Part shown: positions 29,168-38,021 of the stretch, one piece after another
Layout: each line of letters starts with the position of its first letter
Numbering within the stretch: the stretch's first letter is position 1
NCBI GenBank assembly: GCA_021604645.1
Contig: BQJJ01000011.1
Coordinates: 50,371 to 114,370, forward strand
DNA: 64,000 bases
Source: Methyloligella sp.
GTDB taxonomy: Bacteria; Pseudomonadota; Alphaproteobacteria; Rhizobiales; HXMU1428-3
Reading direction: 5' to 3'
Notes under the pieces: generated by a model
Told to the model about the DNA's origin: nothing
What the model saw: the letters and a program-made list of their open reading frames with translations, nothing else
Databases searched by the model: none
Made by a program: the position numbers and the translations under genes

Positions 29168-30223
29168 TCAATCACGATTAGAAATTGCAGCTTCATCAAA
29201 CGTCGCCATGCGAGCATGAGTAGCAACCGCACCTTTAACAAGCTCCACAGCAAGCGCTGCTCCTGTCCCTTCACCCAAACGCATATTTAAATTTAGCAAA
29301 GGTTCCAGCCACAAACAATCAAGCAATCTTTGATGCGCTGGTTCTGCTGAACAATGAGCAGCCAAACAATGATCAAGCGCGTTAACTTCAAGCAAACTCA
29401 AAGGAGCAACAGCTGCTGTAACCACAAATCCATCAAGTAAAACAGGAATCCGTTTTAAACGTGCAGCAACAACGGCACCTAAAAGAGCAGCTTGCTCTCT
29501 TCCGCCAACCAACCGAATAATATCAATTGGTGAAGATGAACCGGTTTTAGTCTTTTTATCTCTTTTTAACTTATGAAACGCCAAAGCCCGATCTATAACT
29601 TCACTTTTCAGATCAACTCCTTCAGAAGTAAGCCCCGTTCCAGGCCCGGCCCAGTCAGCACCGCACCCGCCACAAGTGGCTGCTGCTAATGTAGACGCAA
29701 TGGTTGTATTCCCAATTCCCATTTCACCAAAATAAACCAGATCCGCACCACAATTTTCAACGCAAGACGCTCCAATATTAAGTGCCTCAAGCGTCTCTTC
29801 CGCTGTCATGGCAGCAGCAAGGGTAATATTCTTCGTAGGTTGATCAAGATGAAGAGGAATAACAGAAAGTTCATGCCCAAAAACGGTTGTCAGCGCATTG
29901 ATAGCAGCACCACCATTGTAAAAATTTTGCACCATCTGCTCGGTAACGGTAGCGGGGAAAGGAGAAATTCCTTCCTCAACAACCCCATGGTTCCCAGCAA
30001 ACACAAAAGCTGAAATTTGATCTAATTTCGGACATTCTCGGCCTTGCCATCCAGCTAGCCATATAGCAATATCTTCCAAGCGCCCAAGAGAACCATTTGG
30101 CTTTGTTAATTGGGTTTGCCGCGTCTGTGCCGCCTCTTGAAACTCAACTTCAGCAGCCGGCAAAGAATTTAATCTGGAAAGAAAGCTATCGATAGTCTCA
30201 AACATAAAATAATTCGTATCCAA
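29168..30223 (-). CDS. cobT: Nicotinate-nucleotide--dimethylbenzimidazole phosphoribosyltransferase
   Basis: TKPNGSLGRLEDIAIWLAGWQ, VFAGNHGVVEEGISPFPATVTEQMVQNFYNGGAAIN, GEMGIGNTTIAS, LRLGEGTGAALA. Confidence 0.96.
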   Translation of the reverse strand: MDTNYFMFETIDSFLSRLNSLPAAEVEFQEAAQTRQTQLTKPNGSLGRLEDIAIWLAGWQGRECPKLDQISAFVFAGNHGVVEEGISPFPATVTEQMVQNFYNGGAAINALTTVFGHELSVIPLHLDQPTKNITLAAAMTAEETLEALNIGASCVENCGADLVYFGEMGIGNTTIASTLAAATCGGCGADWAGPGTGLTSEGVDLKSEVIDRALAFHKLKRDKKTKTGSSSPIDIIRLVGGREQAALLGAVVAARLKRIPVLLDGFVVTAAVAPLSLLEVNALDHCLAAHCSAEPAHQRLLDCLWLEPLLNLNMRLGEGTGAALAVELVKGAVATHARMATFDEAAISNRD

Positions 30224-30282
30224 TAAGGGTTGCCTACATGATTATCTAAAAAATCACAGAAAAACAAACATTTAATGACAAA

Positions 30283-30834
30283 ATGTCAAATCATTCTAGA
30301 ATGATCAAAACGAAATTCGTGAGCCCTATGAATAAAATTTCACTGATTTTTGGCGGAGCAAAAAGCGGCAAAAGTAATTACGCTGAAAATCTAGCCATCC
30401 CATATTCAAACAAAATCTATATCGCCACAGCTGAAGCCAGAGATGAGGAGATGCAAAAACGCATCAAAAACCATCAAAACCAGCGAGACGACAACTGGCA
30501 TACAAATGAAGAACCAATAAACCTCATTCCTCACCTAACCAAGCCATATACAGAAAACACTGTCATCCTCATCGATTGTATGACTATTTGGCTCTCCAAC
30601 GTCATGGAAAAAAGTCTAAGTATTACAGATATGACGGATACACTATTAAATAACCTACCAAACTGTTCAGCTGATGTGATACTTGTTTCAAATGAACTTG
30701 GCCTTTCCATCGTCCCAGAAAATGCCTTAGCCCGCAAATTTCGCGATGAACAAGGAATACTGAATCAAAAGCTTGCCAAAGTAGCCTCTAATGTAGTTTT
30801 TATAGCCGCAGGTCTGCCTATTAATTTAAAATAA
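30283..30834 (+). CDS. cobP: Adenosylcobinamide kinase / adenosylcobinamide-phosphate guanylyltransferase (likely start 30328)
   Basis: ISLIFGGAKSGKSNYAENLA; ILIDCMTIWLSNVM; SNELGLSIVPENALARKFRDEQGILNQKLA. Confidence 0.95.
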   Translation: MSNHSRMIKTKFVSPMNKISLIFGGAKSGKSNYAENLAIPYSNKIYIATAEARDEEMQKRIKNHQNQRDDNWHTNEEPINLIPHLTKPYTENTVILIDCMTIWLSNVMEKSLSITDMTDTLLNNLPNCSADVILVSNELGLSIVPENALARKFRDEQGILNQKLAKVASNVVFIAAGLPINLK

Positions 30835-30874
30835 CCATCATTTCTGATGAATTCATGAGAAGAGATTTCTTAGT

Positions 30875-31924
30875 ATGTCGAATAAAATTCCCGTCACTGT
30901 CATCACCGGCTTTCTTGGCGCTGGTAAAACCACCCTCATCCGTAACTTGATTGAAAGCGCAAACGGCAAGCGCCTAGCTCTGATCATCAATGAATTCGGC
31001 GATGTTGGCGTAGATGGTGAAGTTTTAAAATCTTGCGGTGATGAAAATTGTACCGAAGACGACATAGTAGAGCTCGCCAACGGGTGCATCTGCTGCACGG
31101 TGGCTGAAGATTTTATTCCCACAATGGAAAAACTATTAAGCCGCGATCAGCGCCCAGATCACATAATTATTGAAACATCGGGCTTGGCTCTTCCCCAACC
31201 ACTTGTGCGCGCCTTTAATTGGCCAGAGATTAAAACCGAAGTAACCGTTGATGGTGTCGTAACAATCGTCGATGCCCCTGCCGTCTCTGAAGGCCGCTTT
31301 GCCGCCAATGAACATCAAGTCCAAGCTCAGCGAGAACAAGACGAAGCCCTAGATCACGAAACTCCACTTGGCGAGCTTTTTGAAGACCAGGTGAATTGCG
31401 CTGATTTGATTGTTCTCTCGAAAACAGATCTAATCGATGATCAAGCCATAACCAATGTAAAGGCCCTCGTGTCTAAAGAAACAAGAGACGGTGTACAAAT
31501 GGTGCAATCCCAAAAAGGAAAACTTCCTTTAAATGTGCTCCTAGGCCTCGACATGAAAGCTGAAGATGACAACCGCATGTCACACCATGAGCGCCATCAT
31601 GCAGCCCAAGGCGATGACATCCACCACCACCATCATCACGACCATGATGATTTTGAAAGTTTCAGCATTGCCTTTGAAACAATCGATGACGTGGAAGGCT
31701 TTAAAGCCAAACTGGTTGAGACCATCAAAACTCACGACATCTTGCGGCTTAAGGGCTTTGTATCTGTAAAAGACAAAGACATGCGCCTCCAAATCCAAGC
31801 CGTCGGCCCAAGACTAGACGCCTACTACGACAAACCCTGGAACATGGAAGAAACCCGCACGTCGAATTTGGTTGTGATTGGCCAGGCTGGAATGGATAGA
31901 GAACAAATAGTCAAAAAATTTTAA
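30875..31924 (+). CDS. cobW: Cobalamin biosynthesis protein CobW (GTP-binding metallochaperone)
   Basis: VTVITGFLGAGKTTLIRNLIE, NGCICCTVAEDF, His-rich linker HHERHHAAQGDDIHHHHHHDHDD. Confidence 0.95.
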   Translation: MSNKIPVTVITGFLGAGKTTLIRNLIESANGKRLALIINEFGDVGVDGEVLKSCGDENCTEDDIVELANGCICCTVAEDFIPTMEKLLSRDQRPDHIIIETSGLALPQPLVRAFNWPEIKTEVTVDGVVTIVDAPAVSEGRFAANEHQVQAQREQDEALDHETPLGELFEDQVNCADLIVLSKTDLIDDQAITNVKALVSKETRDGVQMVQSQKGKLPLNVLLGLDMKAEDDNRMSHHERHHAAQGDDIHHHHHHDHDDFESFSIAFETIDDVEGFKAKLVETIKTHDILRLKGFVSVKDKDMRLQIQAVGPRLDAYYDKPWNMEETRTSNLVVIGQAGMDREQIVKKF

Positions 31925-31929
31925 TTAAA

Positions 31930-33111
31930 TCAAATTTCACTTAATCTTTTTATTTCATATTCTAGTTGCTCTCTAGTCCTATAACTAGTTTCTAACTCAT
32001 TAAGTTCACTAATTTTAGGACCATTTTGTTTATGAATATAATATTTAGATGAAGAAAAAGGACCTATAAACATTTTTTTCCCGGGAACTAAAACAACAGC
32101 AAACTCATTTCCGTATCGGTCAAAAATATCACTAGAAAATTTATTAGCTTCATTTGAAATCGCAATTTGAAAGTTTTTTCCGGTAGGTAAATATACTGAC
32201 AAATAAGCTTCATCAAAAACACGACCAAAATGAAATGTAAAACAGCCTGGAACAGTTAATATTTTTTCAAATTCATTACTTAGTTCAAATAAGCTTTTGC
32301 CATAAATAAATAATTCATTCCGTTTTTGAAAAGATCCCTCTTTTAAACAAACACGAAAAGTATCAGCATAATCAGAGTTAAGGTATTTTTCTCCAAATAA
32401 CTTATAACCAAAACCCAAAGCAATTTTTGCTTGAAATCGTAATCCAAAATCTAGAGGAAACTCGAAATAGCTGTGCCTAGTTTTTGAAAACTTTAATAAA
32501 CTTATGAACTCTCTATCCTTACTCGATTGATCAGTTTCATGATCAAAAAATCGAGTAAATTTCGGGTCATCAAATACACACAATGATCTAAATTGCGCTT
32601 TTTTAAAAAAAACATTAACAGACTTTATGGCCAATAATATCCAATAGAAATTCTCTGTACAAAAATCTATATATACTCTTCCCTTATCCTTTCTCCTAGA
32701 AATTGGATTTCCTTTAGCTAAATGATTCAAACTCTTTTCATCATTTTTTCTAAAATAATAAATAGTTTCATTGCTAGGACCTAACCAAAATTCACAAACT
32801 TCATCGTTATCTGGAGCATCTCTTGATTTTCCCATAAAAATCAATGGTACTGCTTCAATATTTTTACAATCGAGAAAATGAAAAAAACTAAAAAACAACT
32901 CTGCACTAATAGGCTGGCTTTTCTGAAATTCAGCATCAACAAACAAACCAGCAATATTATTACATTTCTTACATACTTTATCAGTTCTAAAAAAATCTGG
33001 AGCATAATTACCACCCAACCCTGATGGCCAAATATGCTCTAAAGACTGCTCATCATGAGTTTTGTACTCACCACAATAAATACAGCAAAATTCATTATTA
33101 CAATCAAACAT
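31930..33111 (-). CDS. HNH-endonuclease-like hypothetical protein
   Basis: N-terminal CCIYCGEYKTHDEQSLEHIWPSGLGGNY...KVCKKCNNIAG (CxxC...EH...CxxC-N). C-terminus unassigned. Confidence 0.6.
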   Translation of the reverse strand: MFDCNNEFCCIYCGEYKTHDEQSLEHIWPSGLGGNYAPDFFRTDKVCKKCNNIAGLFVDAEFQKSQPISAELFFSFFHFLDCKNIEAVPLIFMGKSRDAPDNDEVCEFWLGPSNETIYYFRKNDEKSLNHLAKGNPISRRKDKGRVYIDFCTENFYWILLAIKSVNVFFKKAQFRSLCVFDDPKFTRFFDHETDQSSKDREFISLLKFSKTRHSYFEFPLDFGLRFQAKIALGFGYKLFGEKYLNSDYADTFRVCLKEGSFQKRNELFIYGKSLFELSNEFEKILTVPGCFTFHFGRVFDEAYLSVYLPTGKNFQIAISNEANKFSSDIFDRYGNEFAVVLVPGKKMFIGPFSSSKYYIHKQNGPKISELNELETSYRTREQLEYEIKRLSEI

Positions 33112-33261
33112 ATAACACCCCTTTAACCATCTTACCCGTATTGTTTTTTAAAGTATTTGTTATTCCTACTTTCAACAATAGACAAAACCATCCCCATCCA
33201 TTAAATCTATTCCACTAATGCACAGGCCAAAAAACTTTCAGATTTTGTTTTTGAGTAGGCA

Positions 33262-33323
33262 AAGAAAATTTTTAGGGCCGCAGAATAGTTAGATCTATTT
33301 AAGGGTCTAAAAATTTTCTTTAA
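33262..33323. repeat. Perfect 15-bp AT-rich inverted repeat upstream of cobN
   Basis: AAAGAAAATTTTTAG ... CTAAAAATTTTCTTT with ~33 nt spacer. Confidence 0.8.
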
Positions 33324-33339
33324 CGCCCTCAAAAGCTAA

Positions 33340-36300
33340 ATGTGGAAGTTTTTTATGCATCTTTTAACGGCACAAGCTGGCGGCATCGACGACGGCAAAG
33401 ACCCAATTGACCTGGCCCAAACGCCGGGCGATATCGTCGTGCTTACATCCGCAGATACAGAAATCGCTGGCCTTGCAAAAGCTTACTCTGGTTTTCAAAA
33501 CACGTCCTCTTTACGCTTAGCTAACTTACTCAATCTCAATCACAATTATTCTATTGATCTCTATATCGAGCAAACCTTAAAGCATGCCAAGCTGATCATT
33601 GTGCGTGTGCTTGGCGGTCCTTCATATTGGCAATATGGCCTTGATGAATTAACGCGCCTTTGTCGCGGTAATAATATAAAACTCAGCGTCATGTCAGGCT
33701 CGGCTTATAAAGACGAAACCCTGGACCCTTACTCTACAATCGATCAAGAAACCACTGATCAACTTTGGTCATACCTCATCGAAGGCGGCCCAGAAAATTA
33801 CAGTAATTTTTTAAACCACTGCGCCTATATTATTGAGCCCGACAAAACCGAAAAACCAAACCCAGCTCACCCCTTGCCCAAAGCAGGTATCTACTGGCCA
33901 GGTCAAACGATAAAATCGATCGATGATATTAAATCTCATTGGGATTTATCGCAGTCTATAACCGCAATTACCTTCTACCGTGCGCTACTACAATCAGGTG
34001 ACCTAGAGCCCATCGATCAACTTATAAAGAACCTTCAAGCTGAAGGTCTCAATCCACTCCCCATTTTCGCAAGCAGCTTAAAAGACCAAGTCGCAAAAGA
34101 TATCATCACTCAAATTTTCGAAGACGCAAAACCAGCGACCATCATCAACACCACAAGCTTTGCCATTTCAAAACCAGGCACTGAGTGGCAAGGAACTATT
34201 TTAGACCAGTCTGAGAGACCTGTTTTTCAGGCTATTCTTTCAGGATCCAATAAAGACACATGGGCTAACAATCCAAGAGGGTTGATCTCCAGAGACATCG
34301 CCATGAATGTCACCTTGCCAGAGATCGATGGCCGCATCACCACAAGAGCCATCTCATTCAAATCAGATTTCGGCAGAGATGAAAATGTAGAAACCTCTCT
34401 TGTTGGTCATAAAGCTGAACCGAGCAGAACAGAGTTCGTCGCAAAACTAGCAGCCAATTGGGCCAAACTACAAAGCACTGAAATTACGAACCGCAAAGTC
34501 GCCCTCATTCTCTCTAACTACCCATCAAATGATGGCCGCATTGCCAATGGCGTCGGGCTAGATACACCAGCCGGCACCATCAAGCTTTTAGAAGCCATGA
34601 AAGAAGCCGGCTATAACCTAAGCTCCATTCCTGAAAACGGTGATGAGCTCATTAAAAAATTACAACACGCCACAGCTGATAAAACCAAGTGGCATGAATA
34701 CTCATTAACGGACTACCTGAAGGCCTGGAACAATCTCGATGAAACATTCAAAGATGAGATTGTAGATCGATGGGGACTTCCAGAAAAAGATCCTTCATTT
34801 AATATTGAAGATGGCAGTTTTCTCATCCGCACCATTTCACTTGGAGCTGTCGTCGTTGGCGTGCAACCCGGGCGGGGCAGCGGTCTGGACGCCAAACTCT
34901 CACATCATGATGCAACAATCCCGCCTACTCACGAATACCTCGCCTTTTATTTTTGGCTGCGAGACCAGTTTAAAATGGATGCCATCATCCATATGGGCAA
35001 ACACGGCAATTTAGAATGGCTCCCCGGCAAAGCTCTTGCGCTCAGCAAATCTTGCGCGCCTGAAGCCATCCTTGGAGCTACACCACATATTTATCCCTTT
35101 ATTGTCAATGACCCGGGCGAAGGCGCACAAGCCAAACGCAGAACCAGCGCCGTCATCATTGATCACCTAACCCCGCCCCTCACCAGAGCAGAAAGCTACG
35201 GCCCTTTAAAAGATTTAGAGTGCTTGGTCGATGAATATTACGAAGCCGCTGGTGTTGACCCAAGACGTACCAAACTGTTGGGCGAAGACATCATCTCACT
35301 TGCACAATCAATAGGTCTCTCGAAAGATTGCGATATTAAAGAGAGCGATTGCGATGACACCAAACTACAAAAGCTCGACAATTTTCTCTGTGAATTAAAA
35401 GAACTCCAAATCAGAGACGGCTTGCACATCTTCGGCGAAGCACCAAAGAACGAGCAAAAAATCAATCTGCTCTTGGCGTTAACAAGACTCCCTCGCGGTG
35501 AAATCAGAAAAGAAGAAGGCGAGATCGTCAGCACAGCGAAAACTGAGCATCAATCCATCCTACGCGCTCTTGCAAACGATCTGGGCTTAAATTTTGATCC
35601 CCTCATCACCGAAATGGCAACACCTTGGCAAGGCCCAAAGCCAGAAGTTCTGCAAACAATCACAGACCAGTCCTGGCGTACAAATGGTGATACGGTTGAG
35701 AGACTAGAAATTCTTGCCGAGCAACTCGTCAATGGGACACATGAAGCAGATCCTGCCTGGAAAGAAACTAATCCTGTATTGGAGTACATCAAAACTCATC
35801 TAAGCCCCCTATTAGAAGACTGTGCCTCAAAAGAAATAGAGGGCGTGCTAAAAGCCTTAGACGGAAAATTTGTCGAACCAGGTCCCTCAGGTGCACCGAC
35901 CCGTGGCCGCTTAGATGTGCTCCCTACAGGGCGAAATTTTTACACCATCGATAACCGCACCATTCCAACAGAAACCGCTTGGCGCTTAGGCAAGCAATCT
36001 GCCGAAACGGTTATAAAAGCCTACACCCAAGCCAATGGTGAGTGGCCTAAACAAATCGCTCTCTCTGCATGGGGCACCTCAAACATGCGCACCGGCGGCG
36101 ATGACATTGCACAGGCCCTTGCCTTCATCGGCACAAGGCCAACATGGGATAGTGCCTCGCGCCGCGTCACCGGCTTTGAAATCATTCCCTTGTCTGAATT
36201 AAACAGACCAAGAGTTGATCTTTTATTGCGTATTTCAGGTTTTTTTCGAGATGCCTTCCCTGCACAAATTGATCTGCTGCAAAGTGCTATCAATGCCGTG

Positions 36301-37128
36301 GCTGACCTAGATGAAAATGAAAACGCCAACCCTTTGCGGGCAGCCTTTCTAAAACAAAAAAAAATCCTTCAAAATGAAGGGTACTCAAAACCAGACGCAG
36401 ATAAACAAGCCAAAGCACGCATTTTCGGCTCAGCTCACATGAGCTATGGCGCCGGCCTCAAAGACATGATCCATCAGGGTCAATGGACATCAAGAGAAGA
36501 TCTTGCAGATCAATATATCAAATCAAGCGCGTTCACCTATGGTCAGGCCAAAGAAAACGAAATAGATGGCAAAGAAGCGCTCGAACATTTCAAAGCCTTA
36601 CTCAAATCAACCAACCTTGTCGTGCATAACCAAGACACCAGAGAATTTGACATTTTAGATAGTGAAGATTTCTACCAATTTGAAGGTGGTCTCTCAGCCT
36701 CTGTTGAAAGCGTAAGTGGCAAAGCCCCAGAGATTTATCACAATGATCATAGCAACCCAGAGAACCCAAAAGTTCAAACCTTAAGCGAAGAGATTGCAAA
36801 AATCGTTCGCGGCCGAGCTGCCAATCCAAAATGGATTAAATCCATCCAGCGCCATGGCTCCAAAGGAGCAAGTGAAATTTTAGCCACCGTCACGAACCTT
36901 AGCGCATTTGCCAGCCTGACAAACGCCGTCGAAGAACATCATTTTGAAAGTTTGTTTGAAGCTTATTTAGTTGATGAAGACGTGCGCGAATTTTTGCAAA
37001 ATTCGAACAAACCCGCTATGGAAGAGATCGCAAAACAATTTGGCCAAGCCATAGAACGCGGCCTCTGGCAACCAAAGCGCAACAGCGCTTATCATTATCT
37101 AGAATCACTATACTCAAAGGCAGAGTAA
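33340..37128 (+). CDS. cobN: Cobaltochelatase subunit CobN
   Basis: 1262 aa; IIVRVLGGPSYWQYGLDEL, HMGKHGNLEWLPGKALALS, PTGRNFYTIDNRTIPTETAW, GSAHMSYGAGLKDMIHQGQW. Confidence 0.97.
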   Translation: MWKFFMHLLTAQAGGIDDGKDPIDLAQTPGDIVVLTSADTEIAGLAKAYSGFQNTSSLRLANLLNLNHNYSIDLYIEQTLKHAKLIIVRVLGGPSYWQYGLDELTRLCRGNNIKLSVMSGSAYKDETLDPYSTIDQETTDQLWSYLIEGGPENYSNFLNHCAYIIEPDKTEKPNPAHPLPKAGIYWPGQTIKSIDDIKSHWDLSQSITAITFYRALLQSGDLEPIDQLIKNLQAEGLNPLPIFASSLKDQVAKDIITQIFEDAKPATIINTTSFAISKPGTEWQGTILDQSERPVFQAILSGSNKDTWANNPRGLISRDIAMNVTLPEIDGRITTRAISFKSDFGRDENVETSLVGHKAEPSRTEFVAKLAANWAKLQSTEITNRKVALILSNYPSNDGRIANGVGLDTPAGTIKLLEAMKEAGYNLSSIPENGDELIKKLQHATADKTKWHEYSLTDYLKAWNNLDETFKDEIVDRWGLPEKDPSFNIEDGSFLIRTISLGAVVVGVQPGRGSGLDAKLSHHDATIPPTHEYLAFYFWLRDQFKMDAIIHMGKHGNLEWLPGKALALSKSCAPEAILGATPHIYPFIVNDPGEGAQAKRRTSAVIIDHLTPPLTRAESYGPLKDLECLVDEYYEAAGVDPRRTKLLGEDIISLAQSIGLSKDCDIKESDCDDTKLQKLDNFLCELKELQIRDGLHIFGEAPKNEQKINLLLALTRLPRGEIRKEEGEIVSTAKTEHQSILRALANDLGLNFDPLITEMATPWQGPKPEVLQTITDQSWRTNGDTVERLEILAEQLVNGTHEADPAWKETNPVLEYIKTHLSPLLEDCASKEIEGVLKALDGKFVEPGPSGAPTRGRLDVLPTGRNFYTIDNRTIPTETAWRLGKQSAETVIKAYTQANGEWPKQIALSAWGTSNMRTGGDDIAQALAFIGTRPTWDSASRRVTGFEIIPLSELNRPRVDLLLRISGFFRDAFPAQIDLLQSAINAVADLDENENANPLRAAFLKQKKILQNEGYSKPDADKQAKARIFGSAHMSYGAGLKDMIHQGQWTSREDLADQYIKSSAFTYGQAKENEIDGKEALEHFKALLKSTNLVVHNQDTREFDILDSEDFYQFEGGLSASVESVSGKAPEIYHNDHSNPENPKVQTLSEEIAKIVRGRAANPKWIKSIQRHGSKGASEILATVTNLSAFASLTNAVEEHHFESLFEAYLVDEDVREFLQNSNKPAMEEIAKQFGQAIERGLWQPKRNSAYHYLESLYSKAE

Positions 37129-37152
37129 ACTAAAATGGTAAGTAACCAACTA

Positions 37153-37303
37153 TACGAAGAAGGAGTGGCACCACTTCGGTGCCAGGACATGGCAGCAGGG
37201 CTGCCCGGCGCTTAGCGCCGCACAGTGCGGTTGCTAGTGGGCAACCCAAGCACAGCTAAAATGGAGGCCCATGAGCTTCAGCTCATGGAATAGCCGTGAG
37301 AGA
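37153..37303 (+). repeat. Family A multi-hairpin element, copy 3 (with a family B element inserted)
   Basis: TACGAAGAAGGAG-[TGGCACC acttc GGTGCCA]-GGACATGGCAGCagggGCTGCC (overlapping) CGGCGCttaGCGCCGCac-[B]-GGAGGCC-[CATGAGC ttca GCTCATG]-GAATAGCCGTGAGAGA. Confidence 0.9.
37225..37262 (+). repeat. Family B hairpin element inside family A copy 3
   Basis: GTGC-GGTTGC-TAGTGG-GCAACC-CAA-GCAC-AGCTAAAAT. Confidence 0.8.
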
Positions 37304-37334
37304 AAAAAAGCGCAAATAAAAAGGACCAAACAAA

Positions 37335-37946
37335 ATGAGCAAACCGATTGATAGTGAACGCCACCATGACAAAATGGTGCAACGCAAAGAACTACACGAC
37401 AAAAAAATGGCTGAGAAAACTGCGGACAAAGGTTTGCTCATTGTTCATACAGGCACAGGCAAAGGCAAATCTTCTTCAGCCTTTGGTATGGTTATGCGCG
37501 GCATAACTCACGGGTTTAACATCGGCATCGTCCAATTCATCAAAGGTGACTGGGAGTCGGGCGAGCGCGACGTATTGATGAAATTCCCAGAACAAGTTGA
37601 AATCCACGCCATGGGTGAAGGCTTCACTTGGGAAACTCAAGATAGAGACCGCGACATAGAGGTCACCAAAAAAGCCTGGGCTAAATCAAAAGAGTTTATC
37701 GAAGACCCAAATGTTAAAATGGTCGTACTGGACGAATTAAACATCGCGCTTCGCTATGATTATCTTGAGTTAGATGACGTCATCGAAACATTAAAAAATA
37801 GAGCAGCAGATAAACACATCATCGTCACTGGTCGCAACGCCAAACCAGAGCTGATCGAAGCTGCTGATCTCGTCACAGAAATGAAATTGATCAAACATCC
37901 CTTTAAGGAACAAGGCATCAAGGCCCAAAAAGGTATTGAATACTAA
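37335..37946 (+). CDS. cobO: Cob(I)yrinic acid a,c-diamide adenosyltransferase
   Basis: GLLIVHTGTGKGKSSSAFGMVMRGITHGFNIGIVQFIKGDWESGER; VVLDELNIALRYDYL. Confidence 0.97.
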   Translation: MSKPIDSERHHDKMVQRKELHDKKMAEKTADKGLLIVHTGTGKGKSSSAFGMVMRGITHGFNIGIVQFIKGDWESGERDVLMKFPEQVEIHAMGEGFTWETQDRDRDIEVTKKAWAKSKEFIEDPNVKMVVLDELNIALRYDYLELDDVIETLKNRAADKHIIVTGRNAKPELIEAADLVTEMKLIKHPFKEQGIKAQKGIEY

Positions 37947-38021
37947 AGTCTAGCCTAAGAATTTATCTAGACCCAATATTAATTTGTTCCCAAACAAGGC
38001 AAGAACCAAAGTTGATTTCAC

